In this document: positions 17,608 to 26,343 of the stretch, piece after piece
Layout of the letters: every line of letters starts with the position of its first letter
How positions within the stretch are numbered: position 1 is the stretch's first letter
Assembly (NCBI RefSeq): GCF_001665605.1
Contig: NZ_LZSV01000001.1
Location: 19,494-83,493, forward strand
Direction: 5' to 3'
DNA: 64,000 nucleotides
Source of the DNA: Mycobacterium sp. 852014-50255_SCH5639931
GTDB lineage: Bacteria; Actinomycetota; Actinomycetes; Mycobacteriales; Mycobacteriaceae
Position numbers and translations under genes: made by a program
The notes under the pieces: model-generated
Seen by the model: the letters and a program-made list of their open reading frames with translations, nothing else
Database searches by the model: none
Told to the model about the DNA's origin: nothing

Positions 17608-17985
17608 TCAGGCCGGGGTCCAGATTCCGTTGTTCCAGAACCCCCAATTGCCCGCGCCCGTTGGATTCCACATCAGCTGAGCCCCCGGCGCCCATGCCGG
17701 CTGGGGTGGCGGCGGAGGCGCCCACGCGGGCGGCGGCCCCCAGGGTCCGGCACCCGCCGGGTAACTCTGTCCCGCCGGACCTTGCCAGTCGTGGCAGTGA
17801 TTCCAGTCCCAGTTGTAGACCTTGCCCCAGCTCGGGTCCCACGGATTGCCCGGGCACCAATGCGAGGTCGGCGCGGCCTGAGCGAGGCCGCCCGCCAGCC
17901 CTAACGCGGACAACGCCAATCCACCACCCACCAGCACACCCGTCCACCACCGGCCCCACGGCCCCGCTTGTTTGACAGTCGCCAT
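17608..17985 (-). CDS. small secreted Trp/Pro-rich protein
   Basis: A 125-residue protein with a Sec signal peptide: residues 1-37 with a basic/Trp start, the hydrophobic core VLVGGGLALSALGLAGGLA and an AQA-A-type cleavage site. The mature part has two Cys (HWCPGNPWDPSW and NWDWNHCHDWQG), is rich in Trp, Pro, Gly and Ala, and ends in repeated PPPAWAPPPPPQPAWAP. Function is unknown. It resembles the small Trp-rich secreted proteins common in mycobacteria. Its upstream region contains a hairpin and the truncated copy of the ychF 3' end. Confidence 0.75.
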   Translation of the reverse strand: MATVKQAGPWGRWWTGVLVGGGLALSALGLAGGLAQAAPTSHWCPGNPWDPSWGKVYNWDWNHCHDWQGPAGQSYPAGAGPWGPPPAWAPPPPPQPAWAPGAQLMWNPTGAGNWGFWNNGIWTPA

Positions 17986-17996
17986 CGATCAAGCAT

Positions 17997-18016
17997 GGTC
18001 GAGCGCCGACTCGACC
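17997..18016 (-). terminator. hairpin next to the duplicated ychF 3' end
   Basis: GGTCGAG (17997-18003) and CTCGACC (18010-18016) form a perfect 7-bp stem with a 6-nt loop, just downstream of the TAG stop in the ychF-like repeat. It may be the original ychF terminator. There is no T-run. Confidence 0.35.
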
Positions 18017-18018
18017 GC

Positions 18019-18056
18019 TAGACGTTGAAGCGGAACTCCACCACTTGCCGTCGGCC
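18019..18056 (-). repeat. detached copy of the ychF 3' end (putative att-like repeat, left)
   Basis: 26 bp at 18019-18044 are identical to 19204-19229, the last codons of ychF. The match continues with one gap and one mismatch to 18056 (19242). Read on the minus strand it encodes VEFRFNV followed by TAG. Together with the copy inside ychF it brackets the FkbM gene. Confidence 0.85.
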
Positions 18057-18202
18057 TACTCCACACGTGGTGACGGCTTATTCGTGTGCGGCCCACTAGC
18101 CGGAACCCTAAGCCCCCATAGGTTGGCATGGATATAACAGCGCAAATGTAAGTTCGTATTGCGCGTCGGTCGTGGCGACAGCTGTTCGCGAGATGCAGTG
18201 AG

Positions 18203-19057
18203 TCATGGGGAACGGGCCTCGTTCAAGAGTCGCAGGTAATGTTGCTGGGCCTCCGGCGCGAGCGCCTGCCGCTGCTCCAAGAGCATCACACAGCGCAACG
18301 TCAGGTCGACTGATCCATAGCAGTAATGCGATATCAGCGCCAGGTGCTTGAGCTGCTCGTCGGTCATCGATTCCGCGCTGGCAAAGTCGCGCACGTAGAC
18401 AATGTCGGCCTCCAACAATTGGTTTGATCCTTCCCAAGGGATCTCATTGGCCAAGGCAGACGAGATTCGCCAGGGTTTCATATCGACGAAGCCGTGCGGA
18501 ATGAACCCTTGCCCGCGAAGCTCCAAGTCAATATCTCCCAGCCCTGGCTGGTCCTCATACAACGTGACGAACGAGATCTCGGTCTGGATCACCACAGCCT
18601 CAGCCAGCTTCACCCTGCCCCCTCGGAAAGCTGCCAGCTCACCGCCTTGAATATCGATCTTCAGGAAGTCGAGGTGTTGTATCTCGAAAACGTCGTCGAG
18701 CCTGCAGGTTTGAACGGGAACGCGTTCGAGCACTTGTCCGAGCGGCTCGAGAACCCCGAAAAGACTCAATCTCGATGGATCCGGCTCAAGCAGACTCGTC
18801 AATCCCTTGCCCCGACAAATCTTGAGTGTCCGCGCCTCGCCATCACCCACCGCGTACGGCAGGTAACGCTCAGTGGGGCTGTTCCTCGCCACCAGCTTGT
18901 GGAGCGCGTCTTCCTGAGGCTCAAAGCCCGTGACACGGCATAGCCCCGCAGCAAGCAGTGGCATGTAGGGCGGCTCACCATCAATCATGTTCGCTCCCAC
19001 ATCGACTACTTCGGTGAGGCGCTCAGGAGCCAACAAAGACTGCAACGACGCGTTCAT
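18203..19057 (-). CDS. FkbM family methyltransferase
   Basis: A 284-residue SAM-dependent methyltransferase of the FkbM family, which O-methylates sugars or other hydroxyls of polyketides, glycans and glycolipids. The SAM-binding segment is EVVDVGANMIDGE near residue 17 and the family signature HLDFLKIDIQGGELAAFRGG is at about residues 148-167. The remaining C-terminal 60 residues contain no known domain. Codon and base composition look less GC-rich than the neighbours, and I recall no counterpart at this place in H37Rv. The gene sits alone between two copies of the ychF 3' end, so lateral acquisition is likely. The acceptor substrate is unknown. Confidence 0.85.
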   Translation of the reverse strand: MNASLQSLLAPERLTEVVDVGANMIDGEPPYMPLLAAGLCRVTGFEPQEDALHKLVARNSPTERYLPYAVGDGEARTLKICRGKGLTSLLEPDPSRLSLFGVLEPLGQVLERVPVQTCRLDDVFEIQHLDFLKIDIQGGELAAFRGGRVKLAEAVVIQTEISFVTLYEDQPGLGDIDLELRGQGFIPHGFVDMKPWRISSALANEIPWEGSNQLLEADIVYVRDFASAESMTDEQLKHLALISHYCYGSVDLTLRCVMLLEQRQALAPEAQQHYLRLLNEARSP

Positions 19058-19202
19058 ATTCTTATCTTCATACCTAGCTCACGTAATCGGGCCGCTCCTG
19101 AAGAGAGTACGGCGATCAAGCTGTCTCCCCGCGTCGCAATGAATTCCGCGGTTCCTCGCTCGCGGTGAAGGCGTAGTGCCACCCCGTCGTCAGTGCTTCG
19201 AG

Positions 19203-20276
19203 TTAGACGTTGAAGCGGAACTCCACCACGTCGCCGTCGGCCATCACGTAGTCCTTGCCTTCCATCCTGACCTTGCCGGCCGCCTTGGCCGCGGCCATTG
19301 AACCGGCGGCGATCAGGTCGTCATAGGACACGACCTCGGCCTTGATGAAGCCCTTCTCGAAATCGGTGTGGATCACCCCGGCGGCCTTCGGCGCGGTGTC
19401 GCCTTGGTGAATCACCCACGCGCGCGCCTCTTTTGGGCCGGCCGTCAGAAATGTCTGCAGCTTGAGGGTGTGGAAACCCGCGCGGGCCAGCGCGTCGAGT
19501 CCGCGTTCGCTTTGCCCGATCGACTCCAGCAGTTCGGCGGCCGACTCGTCGTCGAGTTCGTTCAGCTCCGCTTCGATGGCCGCGTCCAGGAACACCGCGT
19601 CGGCGGGGGCGACCAGCTGACGCAGCTCGGCGATCCGCGCCGCGTCGGTCAGAACGGCCTCATCGGCGTTGAAGACGTAGAGAAACGGCTTGGTGGTCAA
19701 CAGGTTCAGCTCCCGCAGCAAGGACGCATCCACCCCGGCGCCGAACAGCGTCTTCCCGCCGTTGAGCGTCTCCTGGGCCGCGGCCGCGACGTCGTATACC
19801 GGCCTGCGGTCCTTGTTGGTGCGGGCTTCCTTCTCCAGCCGCGGCAGAGCGCGCTCCAGGGTCTGCAGGTCGGCCAGGATCAACTCCGTCTCGACCACCT
19901 CGATGTCCGATCGGGGATCCACCTCACCGGCCACATGGGTCACATCGTCATCGGAGAACACCCGGACCACCTGGCAGATGGCGTCGCATTCGCGGATGTG
20001 GGCCAGGAACTTGTTGCCGAGCCCCGCCCCCTCGGACGCGCCCTTCACCAGGCCGGCGATGTCGACGAAGGTCACCGGCGCCGGCACGATGCGCTGGGAT
20101 GCGAACAACTCGGCGAGCTTGTCCAGGCGCGGATCGGGCAGCGGAACGACACCCTCGTTCGGTTCGATCGTCGCGAACGGATAGTTGGCCGCCAGTACGT
20201 CGTTGCGGGTCAGCGCGTTGAACAGAGTCGACTTACCGACGTTGGGCAGACCCACGATTCCCAGGCTCAGGCTCAC
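19203..20276 (-). CDS. ychF: redox-regulated ATPase YchF
   Basis: Obg-related P-loop protein of 357 aa, the same length as Rv1112. YchF/OLA1 binds ATP rather than GTP and associates with ribosomes. The P-loop GLPNVGKST is at residues 9-17, the switch region is NYPFATIEPNEG and the Walker B segment is FVDIAGLVKGASEG. The guanine-specifying NKxD is replaced by NADE (VFNADE), as expected of the family. A C-terminal TGS domain ends in GDVVEFRFNV. Its last 39 bp are duplicated 1.15 kb downstream. A TAGACT -10 candidate lies at 20286-20291, nine bases before the GTG start. Confidence 0.95.
   Translation of the reverse strand: MSLSLGIVGLPNVGKSTLFNALTRNDVLAANYPFATIEPNEGVVPLPDPRLDKLAELFASQRIVPAPVTFVDIAGLVKGASEGAGLGNKFLAHIRECDAICQVVRVFSDDDVTHVAGEVDPRSDIEVVETELILADLQTLERALPRLEKEARTNKDRRPVYDVAAAAQETLNGGKTLFGAGVDASLLRELNLLTTKPFLYVFNADEAVLTDAARIAELRQLVAPADAVFLDAAIEAELNELDDESAAELLESIGQSERGLDALARAGFHTLKLQTFLTAGPKEARAWVIHQGDTAPKAAGVIHTDFEKGFIKAEVVSYDDLIAAGSMAAAKAAGKVRMEGKDYVMADGDVVEFRFNV
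19204..19242 (-). repeat. ychF 3'-end copy retained in the gene (putative att-like repeat, right)
   Basis: Partner of 18019-18056. It contains the current C-terminal codons and the TAA stop of ychF, whereas the detached copy carries TAG. The two copies lie in the same orientation about 1.19 kb apart. Confidence 0.85.
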
Positions 20277-20395
20277 AGGGACCCAAGTCTAGGGGTCGCC
20301 GGCGGCGCCGGCTGCTGTGGACCATTCGTGCGCGATCGGCATGGCACGCCCGGGATCCCTACGAGGTATTTACGGGGCTTTCGCCCCTTTCCCGG

Positions 20396-20401
20396 TACGG
20401 T
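20396..20401 (+). promoter_or_regulatory. candidate leaderless -10 of the DUF6542 gene
   Basis: TACGGT ends six nucleotides before the GTG at 20408. A small hairpin (GGGGC/GCCCC, 20374-20387) followed by TTT lies just upstream. Confidence 0.4.
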
Positions 20402-20407
20402 CTACAT

Positions 20408-21574
20408 GTGTCAGGACAGCGGGCAAAATCGACGGTGGAGGCCTCCCACCGCTCGATCCACCCAGATATCCCAGGTGTGCCGTGGTACGCCGCCCTGCTT
20501 CTCGCCGTCACCGCTACCGCCATCGGTTACGGAATTGACGCCGGCCAGAAGGAGCTGACCCATGTCTTCGCCGGCTTCTATATAGCCGGCTGCGTGGCGG
20601 CGGTGCTGGCAGTGCGCCAGGACGGACTGTTCACCGCGATGATCCAGCCTCCGCTGATACTTTTCTTCGCGGTACCCGGCGCCTACTGGTTGTTCCACGA
20701 CGCCAAGGTTGGCCACCTCAAAGACTTGTTGATCAACTGCGGCTATCCACTCATCGAGCGATTCCCGCTGATGCTGGGAACCGCCGGCGTGGTGCTGCTG
20801 ATCGGGTTCGCCAGGTGGTACTTCGGGATGTCGCATGGGATGACCGCGACGCCGAAGAGCTCCGACGACGCGGAGTCCGCCGATGGCAAGTCCGTCGTCG
20901 GCGGCATTGTCGCCAAACTGCGCGCGATCGTGCGCCCGGAATCCGACGGGGACGCTGCCGACGAGGCAACTCCGGCCAAGGCGCGGCGCACCCGCGGGGC
21001 CAGTTCCGCGTCGCGGGCCCGCCGGACGGCGCGCAGCGATCGAACCGCCACCCGCTCCGCCCGTACCGGTTCCCGCCGTACCCGGGAAGCGCTGGACGAC
21101 GCGGGCGAGCCGGGCGAGCGGCGCTCGTCCCGGAGAGGCTCGACGACGGCCCGGGACTACGACGCCGCGGAACCGCCCCGCCGGTCACGGCGCCGCCCGA
21201 GGCCAGATGCCGATCCGGACGCGCGCGCCCAGTCGCCCCGGGAAGGCCGTCGGGAGCCGCGCAGCCGCCGCAGCCCCTACGAGCGACCCGAGCCGCGGAG
21301 CAGCCGTTTCGACGGGTACGACCAGTACGACCCACCCGGGGCCCCGGAGCTGTTCGGCGGCTACGACACTTACGACCGCTATGGCGCCGCCTCCGAGCCG
21401 AGGCGCCGCCGCCCCGCCCCGAACGGCAACAACGGGACGCATCACCCCATCTCGCAGGTCCGCTATCGAGGGGGCGGCGCACCCGACCAGCCCGCGGCCG
21501 AGCGGCGGAACCGTTCACGGACCTATGGCCGGCCGCGGCGACCGCCCACGGAATCCTGGGAATACGACGGCTGA
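20408..21574 (+). CDS. membrane protein with basic disordered tail (Rv1111c-like, DUF6542-type)
   Basis: A 388-residue protein. Residues about 20-140 hold four hydrophobic segments (WYAALLLAVTATAIGYGI, FAGFYIAGCVAAVLAV, PPLILFFAVPGAYWLF, LMLGTAGVVLLIGFARWYF), the arrangement of the actinobacterial DUF6542 domain. The rest is a long, low-complexity tail very rich in Arg, Pro, Ser and Asp, with several RRSRRRPR-like patches, probably disordered and cytoplasmic. Function is unknown. It starts with GTG and faces ychF. Length variation of the tail among mycobacteria is expected. Confidence 0.75.
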   Translation: MSGQRAKSTVEASHRSIHPDIPGVPWYAALLLAVTATAIGYGIDAGQKELTHVFAGFYIAGCVAAVLAVRQDGLFTAMIQPPLILFFAVPGAYWLFHDAKVGHLKDLLINCGYPLIERFPLMLGTAGVVLLIGFARWYFGMSHGMTATPKSSDDAESADGKSVVGGIVAKLRAIVRPESDGDAADEATPAKARRTRGASSASRARRTARSDRTATRSARTGSRRTREALDDAGEPGERRSSRRGSTTARDYDAAEPPRRSRRRPRPDADPDARAQSPREGRREPRSRRSPYERPEPRSSRFDGYDQYDPPGAPELFGGYDTYDRYGAASEPRRRRPAPNGNNGTHHPISQVRYRGGGAPDQPAAERRNRSRTYGRPRRPPTESWEYDG

Positions 21575-21596
21575 GCGCCGCCCGGCGCCCGACGGG

Positions 21597-22595
21597 TCAG
21601 AGCAGTGACCGGATCTCGCGCGGCAGCGCAAACACCAGGGTTTCTTGTGCCGTGGTGACCGGTTGCACCACGTCGTAGCCGTAATCGGCGAGCCGCTCCA
21701 ACACGCCGCGCACCAATACCTCGGGGACGGACGCGCCGGAGGTCACGCCCACGGTGGTCACCCCTTCCAGCCATGCCGGCTGGATATCATCGGCCCAGTC
21801 GACCAGGTGGGCGGCCGCGGCCCCGCCGCCCAGCGCCACCTCGACCAGCCGCACCGAGTTCGAGGAGTTCCGCGAACCGACGACGATCACCAGCTGGCAC
21901 TCGGGAGCCATCGCCTTGACGGCGACCTGCCGGTTCTGCGTCGCGTAACAGATGTCGTCGCTGGGCGGATCCTGCAGCTTCGGGAAGCGCTGGCGCAGCC
22001 GGTCGACGATCTCCATGGTCTCGTCGACCGACAGCGTGGTCTGCGACAGCCAGACCAGCTTGTTCTCGTCCCGGACCGTCACGTTGTCCACGGCGGCGAC
22101 CCCGTCGACCAGCTGCACGTGGTCGGGCGCCTCGCCGGCGGTCCCGATGACCTCCTCGTGGCCCTCGTGGCCGATGAGCAGGATGTCGTAGTCGTTGCGG
22201 GCGAAGCGCCTGGCCTCGTTGTGCACCTTGGTCACCAGCGGGCAGGTGGCGTCGATTGTGTGCAAGTTGCGTGCGGCTGCCGCGGCGTGCACGGTGGGCG
22301 CGACCCCGTGCGCGGAGAACACGACGATGGAACCCTCGGGGACCTCGTCGGTCTCCTCGACGAACACCGCACCGGCCTTTTCCAGGGTGGTGACCACGTG
22401 CCGGTTGTGCACGATCTCGTGACGCACGTACACCGGCGCGCCGTGCTTTTCCAGCGCGCGTTCGACCGTCTCGACGGCTCTATCCACGCCCGCGCAGTAA
22501 CCACGCGGCTCGGCCAGAAGCACTCGCTTGCGGGCTGGATCGCTGGCTACCGAGCTGGACGCGCCGGGAATTCCCATGTCGACAGTCGGCGGCAT
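21597..22595 (-). CDS. ispH: 4-hydroxy-3-methylbut-2-enyl diphosphate reductase IspH (LytB2)
   Basis: Last step of the MEP isoprenoid pathway: reduces HMBPP to IPP and DMAPP using a [4Fe-4S] cluster. The three cluster Cys are in [15 protein letters not shown] (about residue 38), [13 protein letters not shown] and [11 protein letters not shown]. The substrate-binding segments [10 protein letters not shown] and SRNSSNS are intact. Length is 332 aa from the ATG at 22595, which sits seven bases after TACCCT (22603-22608) and matches the [11 protein letters not shown] start of the M. tuberculosis protein. The frame is open to a GTG at 22622. It is convergent with the DUF6542 gene. Confidence 0.95.
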   Translation of the reverse strand: MPPTVDMGIPGASSSVASDPARKRVLLAEPRGYCAGVDRAVETVERALEKHGAPVYVRHEIVHNRHVVTTLEKAGAVFVEETDEVPEGSIVVFSAHGVAPTVHAAAAARNLHTIDATCPLVTKVHNEARRFARNDYDILLIGHEGHEEVIGTAGEAPDHVQLVDGVAAVDNVTVRDENKLVWLSQTTLSVDETMEIVDRLRQRFPKLQDPPSDDICYATQNRQVAVKAMAPECQLVIVVGSRNSSNSVRLVEVALGGGAAAAHLVDWADDIQPAWLEGVTTVGVTSGASVPEVLVRGVLERLADYGYDVVQPVTTAQETLVFALPREIRSLL

Positions 22596-22602
22596 GACAC
22601 CC

Positions 22603-22608
22603 AGGGTA
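22603..22608 (-). promoter_or_regulatory. candidate leaderless -10 of ispH
   Basis: TACCCT on the minus strand, seven nucleotides before the ATG at 22595. It decides between the two possible starts. Confidence 0.45.
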
Positions 22609-22684
22609 CGTTCTGCGGACACGGGCTTGCCAGCTCGCGCCGGCCGGCTTGGACTTAGCCGTCGCTTAAGGCAATCTTGGACCC

Positions 22685-23272
22685 ATGGCTACTGCACCGT
22701 ATGGAGTTCGGCTACTGGTCGGCGCGGCGACAGTCGCCGTCGAGGAGACCATGAAGCTGCCGAAAACCATCCTGATGTACCCCATGACATTAGCCAGTCA
22801 GGCGGCGCACCTTGTAATGCGATTTCAGCAGAACCTCGCCGAACTGGCGATCAAGGGTGACAGCACCCTGGAGAACATCTTTCCGCCAAAGGATGAGCAG
22901 CCGGAATGGGCAACCTTCGACGAGGACCTGCCCGAAGAGGTCGAAGCGCCCGGCCCGGCCGAGGACGGTGTCGGCGAGGGCGATCGCCGAACCGAGGGCC
23001 GGTTCGCCCTGTACTCGCTCGCCGACGCCGCGTCCGATGCCGCCCCCTTGAAGCAGGGCAGGAAATCCCCGGACGCGCCGGCGGTTCCGCAACCGTCGGT
23101 GGTGACCGAGCTGGACTACGCGGCGCTGACGCTGGCGCAGCTGCGCGCCCGTCTGCAATCGCTGAGCGTCGGCGAACTCGAAGCCCTGCTGACATACGAG
23201 CAGGCCACCAAGGCCCGCGCGCCTTTTGAGACGCTGCTCGCCAACAGGATCACCCGCGCGAACGCGAAGTGA
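22685..23272 (+). CDS. Rv1109c-like protein, putative lipid droplet-associated protein
   Basis: A 195-residue protein. The N-terminal half has amphipathic or hydrophobic stretches ([20 protein letters not shown], then [17 protein letters not shown]). The middle is acidic and Pro-rich. The C-terminus has a helical [20 protein letters not shown] and [19 protein letters not shown] segment. Relatives in actinobacteria are annotated as lipid droplet-associated; I recall this annotation but cannot check it. The stop overlaps the GTG of xseA by 4 bp, so it heads the xseA-xseB operon. Confidence 0.7.
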   Translation: MATAPYGVRLLVGAATVAVEETMKLPKTILMYPMTLASQAAHLVMRFQQNLAELAIKGDSTLENIFPPKDEQPEWATFDEDLPEEVEAPGPAEDGVGEGDRRTEGRFALYSLADAASDAAPLKQGRKSPDAPAVPQPSVVTELDYAALTLAQLRARLQSLSVGELEALLTYEQATKARAPFETLLANRITRANAK

Positions 23273-24519
23273 CCCCGGCCGCACAATCCGAACCGAACTC
23301 CGCCGAGAACCCATTTCCGGTGCGCGCGGTGGCAATTCGGGTCGCCGGCTGGATCGACAAGCTCGGCACGGTGTGGGTTGAGGGCCAGCTGGCCCAGATC
23401 AGCGCGCGGGCCGACTCCAAGACGGTGTTCATGGTGTTGCGCGACCCGGCCGCCGACATGTCGCTGACAGTGACCTGTTCACGCGACCTGGTGGCCAACG
23501 CGCCGGTGAAACTGACCGAGGGCACGCAGGTGGTGGTTTGCGGCAAGCCGTCGTTCTACACCGGTCGGGGCACTTTCTCGTTGCGGCTCAGCGAGATTCG
23601 CGCCGTCGGCGTGGGCGAGCTGCTGGCACGGATCGATCGGCTGCGCCGGCTGCTGGACGCCGAAGGGCTATTCGACCCCCGGCTCAAGCGGCCAATCCCC
23701 TTTCTGCCCAACATGATCGGCCTGATCACCGGCCGGGCCAGCGCAGCCGAACGCGACGTGACGACGGTGGCCACCGGCCGCTGGCCCGGGGCGCGTTTCG
23801 CCGTACGCAACACCGCGGTCCAGGGACCCAACGCGGTGGCGCAGATCGTCGAGGCACTATACGAACTCGACCGCCACGTCGAGGTCGACGTCATCGTGGT
23901 GGCCCGCGGCGGCGGTAGCGTCGAGGACCTGTTGCCGTTCTCCGACGAGACGCTGTGCCGCGCCATCGCCGCGTGCCGAACCCCGGTCATCAGCGCGGTC
24001 GGTCACGAACCCGACAATCCGCTGTGCGACCTGGTTGCCGACCTGCGCGCCGCCACCCCCACCGACGCGGCCAAGAAGGTCGTGCCCGACACCGCTGCCG
24101 AGCAGCGCCTGATCGATGATCTGCGCCGGCGAAGCGCGCAGGCGCTGCGCAACTGGGTCGCTCGCGAACAACGCGCGCTGGCCCAGGTCCGCAGCCGGCC
24201 GGTGCTCGCCGAACCGCTGACGGCCCTGACGGCGCGCGCCGACGAGATTCATCGCGCCCGGGCGGCGATTCGCCGCGACGTCACCCGTCTGGCCGCCGCG
24301 GAGACGGAGCGCATCGGCCATCTGAGCGCGCGACTGGCGACGCTGGGCCCGGCGGCCACGCTGGCCCGCGGCTATGCCGTGGTACAGGCCGTGCCGGACT
24401 CCGGGCCCCCGGTGGTGCTGCGGTCGGTTGCCGACGCGCCCGCCGGCAACCGGTTACGGGTGCGGGTGGCCGACGGCGCGATCGCCGCGGTGAGCGAAGG
24501 GCGGACCGATGGCCGGTGA
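23269..24519 (+). CDS. xseA: exonuclease VII large subunit
   Basis: Catalytic subunit of exonuclease VII, which degrades single-stranded DNA to oligonucleotides in repair. 416 aa. The N-terminal OB-fold (residues about 15-110, with [20 protein letters not shown]) is followed by the nuclease domain with [33 protein letters not shown] and [22 protein letters not shown]-terminal helical region rich in Arg and Ala follows (about 270-360), for binding XseB. GTG start overlapping the previous gene by 4 bp; the 3' end overlaps xseB by 11 bp. Confidence 0.94.
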   Translation: MTPAAQSEPNSAENPFPVRAVAIRVAGWIDKLGTVWVEGQLAQISARADSKTVFMVLRDPAADMSLTVTCSRDLVANAPVKLTEGTQVVVCGKPSFYTGRGTFSLRLSEIRAVGVGELLARIDRLRRLLDAEGLFDPRLKRPIPFLPNMIGLITGRASAAERDVTTVATGRWPGARFAVRNTAVQGPNAVAQIVEALYELDRHVEVDVIVVARGGGSVEDLLPFSDETLCRAIAACRTPVISAVGHEPDNPLCDLVADLRAATPTDAAKKVVPDTAAEQRLIDDLRRRSAQALRNWVAREQRALAQVRSRPVLAEPLTALTARADEIHRARAAIRRDVTRLAAAETERIGHLSARLATLGPAATLARGYAVVQAVPDSGPPVVLRSVADAPAGNRLRVRVADGAIAAVSEGRTDGR

Positions 24520-24745
24520 AGACGAGCAGTCAATTACGCCTATTAGTAAGCTCGGCTATGAAGCGTGCCGGGATGAACTGATCGAAGTTGTCCGCCTGCT
24601 GGAGCAGGGAGGCCTGGACCTCGACGCGTCGCTGAAACTGTGGGAAAGGGGTGAGGAACTCGCAAAACGGTGCGAGGAGCACTTAGCTGGCGCCCGTAAG
24701 CGGATCGAGGATGCGCTTGCGGCCGGCCAGGCGGACGACGCCTGA
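24509..24745 (+). CDS. xseB: exonuclease VII small subunit
   Basis: A 78-residue XseB protein, two helices that pack as a coiled coil on XseA. The family pattern is clear: [20 protein letters not shown], then [20 protein letters not shown] and [17 protein letters not shown]. It overlaps the end of xseA by 11 bp, which suggests coupled translation to keep the XseB excess required for the complex. Confidence 0.93.
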   Translation: MAGEDEQSITPISKLGYEACRDELIEVVRLLEQGGLDLDASLKLWERGEELAKRCEEHLAGARKRIEDALAAGQADDA

Positions 24746-24789
24746 TCTCGGCCATTTTGCGAAACACAAACCATGATCATTTTCGAAAT

Positions 24790-24803
24790 TGGAACACGTT
24801 TCA
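24790..24803 (+). promoter_or_regulatory. KstR-like operator
   Basis: TGGAACACGTTTCA matches every fixed position of the KstR consensus TnnAACnnGTTnnA. It lies 3 bp before ATG 24807 (15 bp before ATG 24819) of the 3beta-HSD gene. KstR represses sterol catabolism genes in mycobacteria; binding here is inferred. Confidence 0.65.
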
Positions 24804-24806
24804 GTT

Positions 24807-25907
24807 ATGCTGCGGCCCATGGCTGATGCATCACTGACCACCGAACTCGGCCGCGTCCTCGTCACCGGCGGCTCCGGATTCGTCGGCGCCAACCTGGTCA
24901 CCACCCTGCTGGACCGCGGCCACCACGTGCGCTCGTTCGACCGCGCGCCGTCGCCGCTTGCGCAGCACCCGCAACTGGAGGTGCTCGAGGGCGACATCAC
25001 CGACACAGCGATCTGCGCCCATGCGGTGGACGGGATCGACACCATCATCCACACCGCGGCGATCATCGATTTGATGGGTGGCGCGTCGGTGACCGACGCA
25101 TACCGGCAGCGCAGCTTCGGGGTCAATGTCGGCGGTACCGAGAACCTGGTGCACGCCGGGCAGGCGGCGGGGGTGAAGCGATTCGTCTACACCTCGTCCA
25201 ACAGCGTCGTGATGGGCGGCCAGAACATCCCTGGCGGCGACGAGACGCTCCCCTACACCAATCGGTTCAACGACCTATACACCGAGACGAAGGTCGTCGC
25301 CGAGCGGTTCGTGCTGTCGCAGAACGGCATTGGCGACATGCTGACCTGCGCGATTCGGCCCAGCGGGATCTGGGGCCGCGGCGATCAGACGATGTTCCGC
25401 AAGCTGTTCGAAAGCGTGATCGCCGGACACGTCAAGGTGCTGATCGGCCGCAAGTCGGCCCGACTGGATAACTCTTACGTGCACAACCTGATTCACGGTT
25501 TCATCCTGGCCGCCCAGCACCTGGTTCCAGGGGGCACCGCACCGGGTCAGGCGTACTTCATCAACGACGACGAACCGATCAACATGTTCGAGTTCGCGCG
25601 ACCGGTGGTCGAGGCCTGCGGCGTGAACTGGCCCCGGATACGGGTCAACGGCCCCATCGTCCGCGCGGCGATGACCGGTTGGCAGCGGCTGCATTTCCGC
25701 TTCGGCATACCGGCGCCGCTGCTCGAGCCGCTGGCCGTCGAGCGCCTCTATCTGGACAACTACTTCTCGATCGCCAAGGCGCGCCGCGACCTCGGCTATG
25801 AGCCCCCATTCACCACCGAGCAGGCGATGGCGGAATGCCTGTCCTATTACGTCGACATGTTCCATCGGATGAAATGCGAAGCACAGCAGGCTAAGTCGGC
25901 GGTATAG
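24807..25907 (+). CDS. 3beta-hydroxysteroid dehydrogenase
   Basis: Oxidises the 3beta-hydroxyl of cholesterol-type sterols, the entry step of sterol use; orthologue of Rv1106c. 366 aa extended SDR: TGGSGFVGANLVTTLLDRGH (about residues 19-38) binds NAD+, DITDTAICAHAVDGIDTIIH follows, and the catalytic YTETK with upstream Ser in YTSSNSVVMGG is intact. The C-terminal third includes LDNSYVHNLIHGFILAA and a hydrophobic WQRLHFRFGIPAPLLEPL. The start could be ATG 24807 or 24819; I prefer 24807, which resembles the M. tuberculosis start MLRRMGDAS. A KstR-like palindrome sits directly upstream. It follows xseB by about 60 bp. Confidence 0.92.
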   Translation: MLRPMADASLTTELGRVLVTGGSGFVGANLVTTLLDRGHHVRSFDRAPSPLAQHPQLEVLEGDITDTAICAHAVDGIDTIIHTAAIIDLMGGASVTDAYRQRSFGVNVGGTENLVHAGQAAGVKRFVYTSSNSVVMGGQNIPGGDETLPYTNRFNDLYTETKVVAERFVLSQNGIGDMLTCAIRPSGIWGRGDQTMFRKLFESVIAGHVKVLIGRKSARLDNSYVHNLIHGFILAAQHLVPGGTAPGQAYFINDDEPINMFEFARPVVEACGVNWPRIRVNGPIVRAAMTGWQRLHFRFGIPAPLLEPLAVERLYLDNYFSIAKARRDLGYEPPFTTEQAMAECLSYYVDMFHRMKCEAQQAKSAV

Positions 25908-25963
25908 CAGCGCGATTCCCCATTGCGGTATCACCGGCCATACCAATGCGACAGACTGGACAC

Positions 25964-26326
25964 ATGACGCTCCTCGGCGCCGATCCCGTCCTAGCGGTGC
26001 ATGACCTTGACCGTGCGGCGGAGTGGTTCACTCGGGTACTGAATTGCACGGTAACGGAGCCCGACCCGGGCAATTGGGCATTCTGCTCGGCCGGGTCGGT
26101 GACGTTCAGGCTCGGCCGTTGTCCGGAGTCGTTGCCGGCGTCGGACCTCGGGGACCACAGCTACATCGCGTATTTGACCGTAGCCGGCATCGACGAGTAC
26201 TACAGGCGCGCTCTCGCTGAAGGAACCGACATCCTCAAGCCCCCGACGATCGAACCCTGGGGCCGGCGCGAGATGGGTCTGCGATCGCCCGACGGACACC
26301 GGTTCATGCTCTCGGAGCCGCTGTAG
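25964..26326 (+). CDS. small VOC/glyoxalase-like protein
   Basis: A 120-residue VOC fold protein: PVLAVHDLDRAAEWFTRVL at the N-terminus, HSYIAYLTVAGIDEYYRRAL in the middle and WGRREMGLRSPDGHRFML at the C-terminus with a conserved GLRSPDGH-type glyoxalase motif. Substrate unknown. The start is ATG 25964; an in-frame ATG at 25946 would add six residues. It ends 17 bp before the convergent esterase gene. Confidence 0.8.
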   Translation: MTLLGADPVLAVHDLDRAAEWFTRVLNCTVTEPDPGNWAFCSAGSVTFRLGRCPESLPASDLGDHSYIAYLTVAGIDEYYRRALAEGTDILKPPTIEPWGRREMGLRSPDGHRFMLSEPL

Positions 26327-26343
26327 CAGCGGCCTGGATAAGG

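Noticed and set aside
18057..19202. FkbM segment as an insertion sequence
   Set aside because: No transposase, no terminal inverted repeats and no short target-site duplication; the flanking repeat is a ychF 3' end instead.
25908..25945. Possible hairpin after the 3beta-HSD gene (CATTGCGGTAT / ATACCAATG)
   Set aside because: Arms differ by a 2-nt gap and there is no T-run; too weak to call a terminator.
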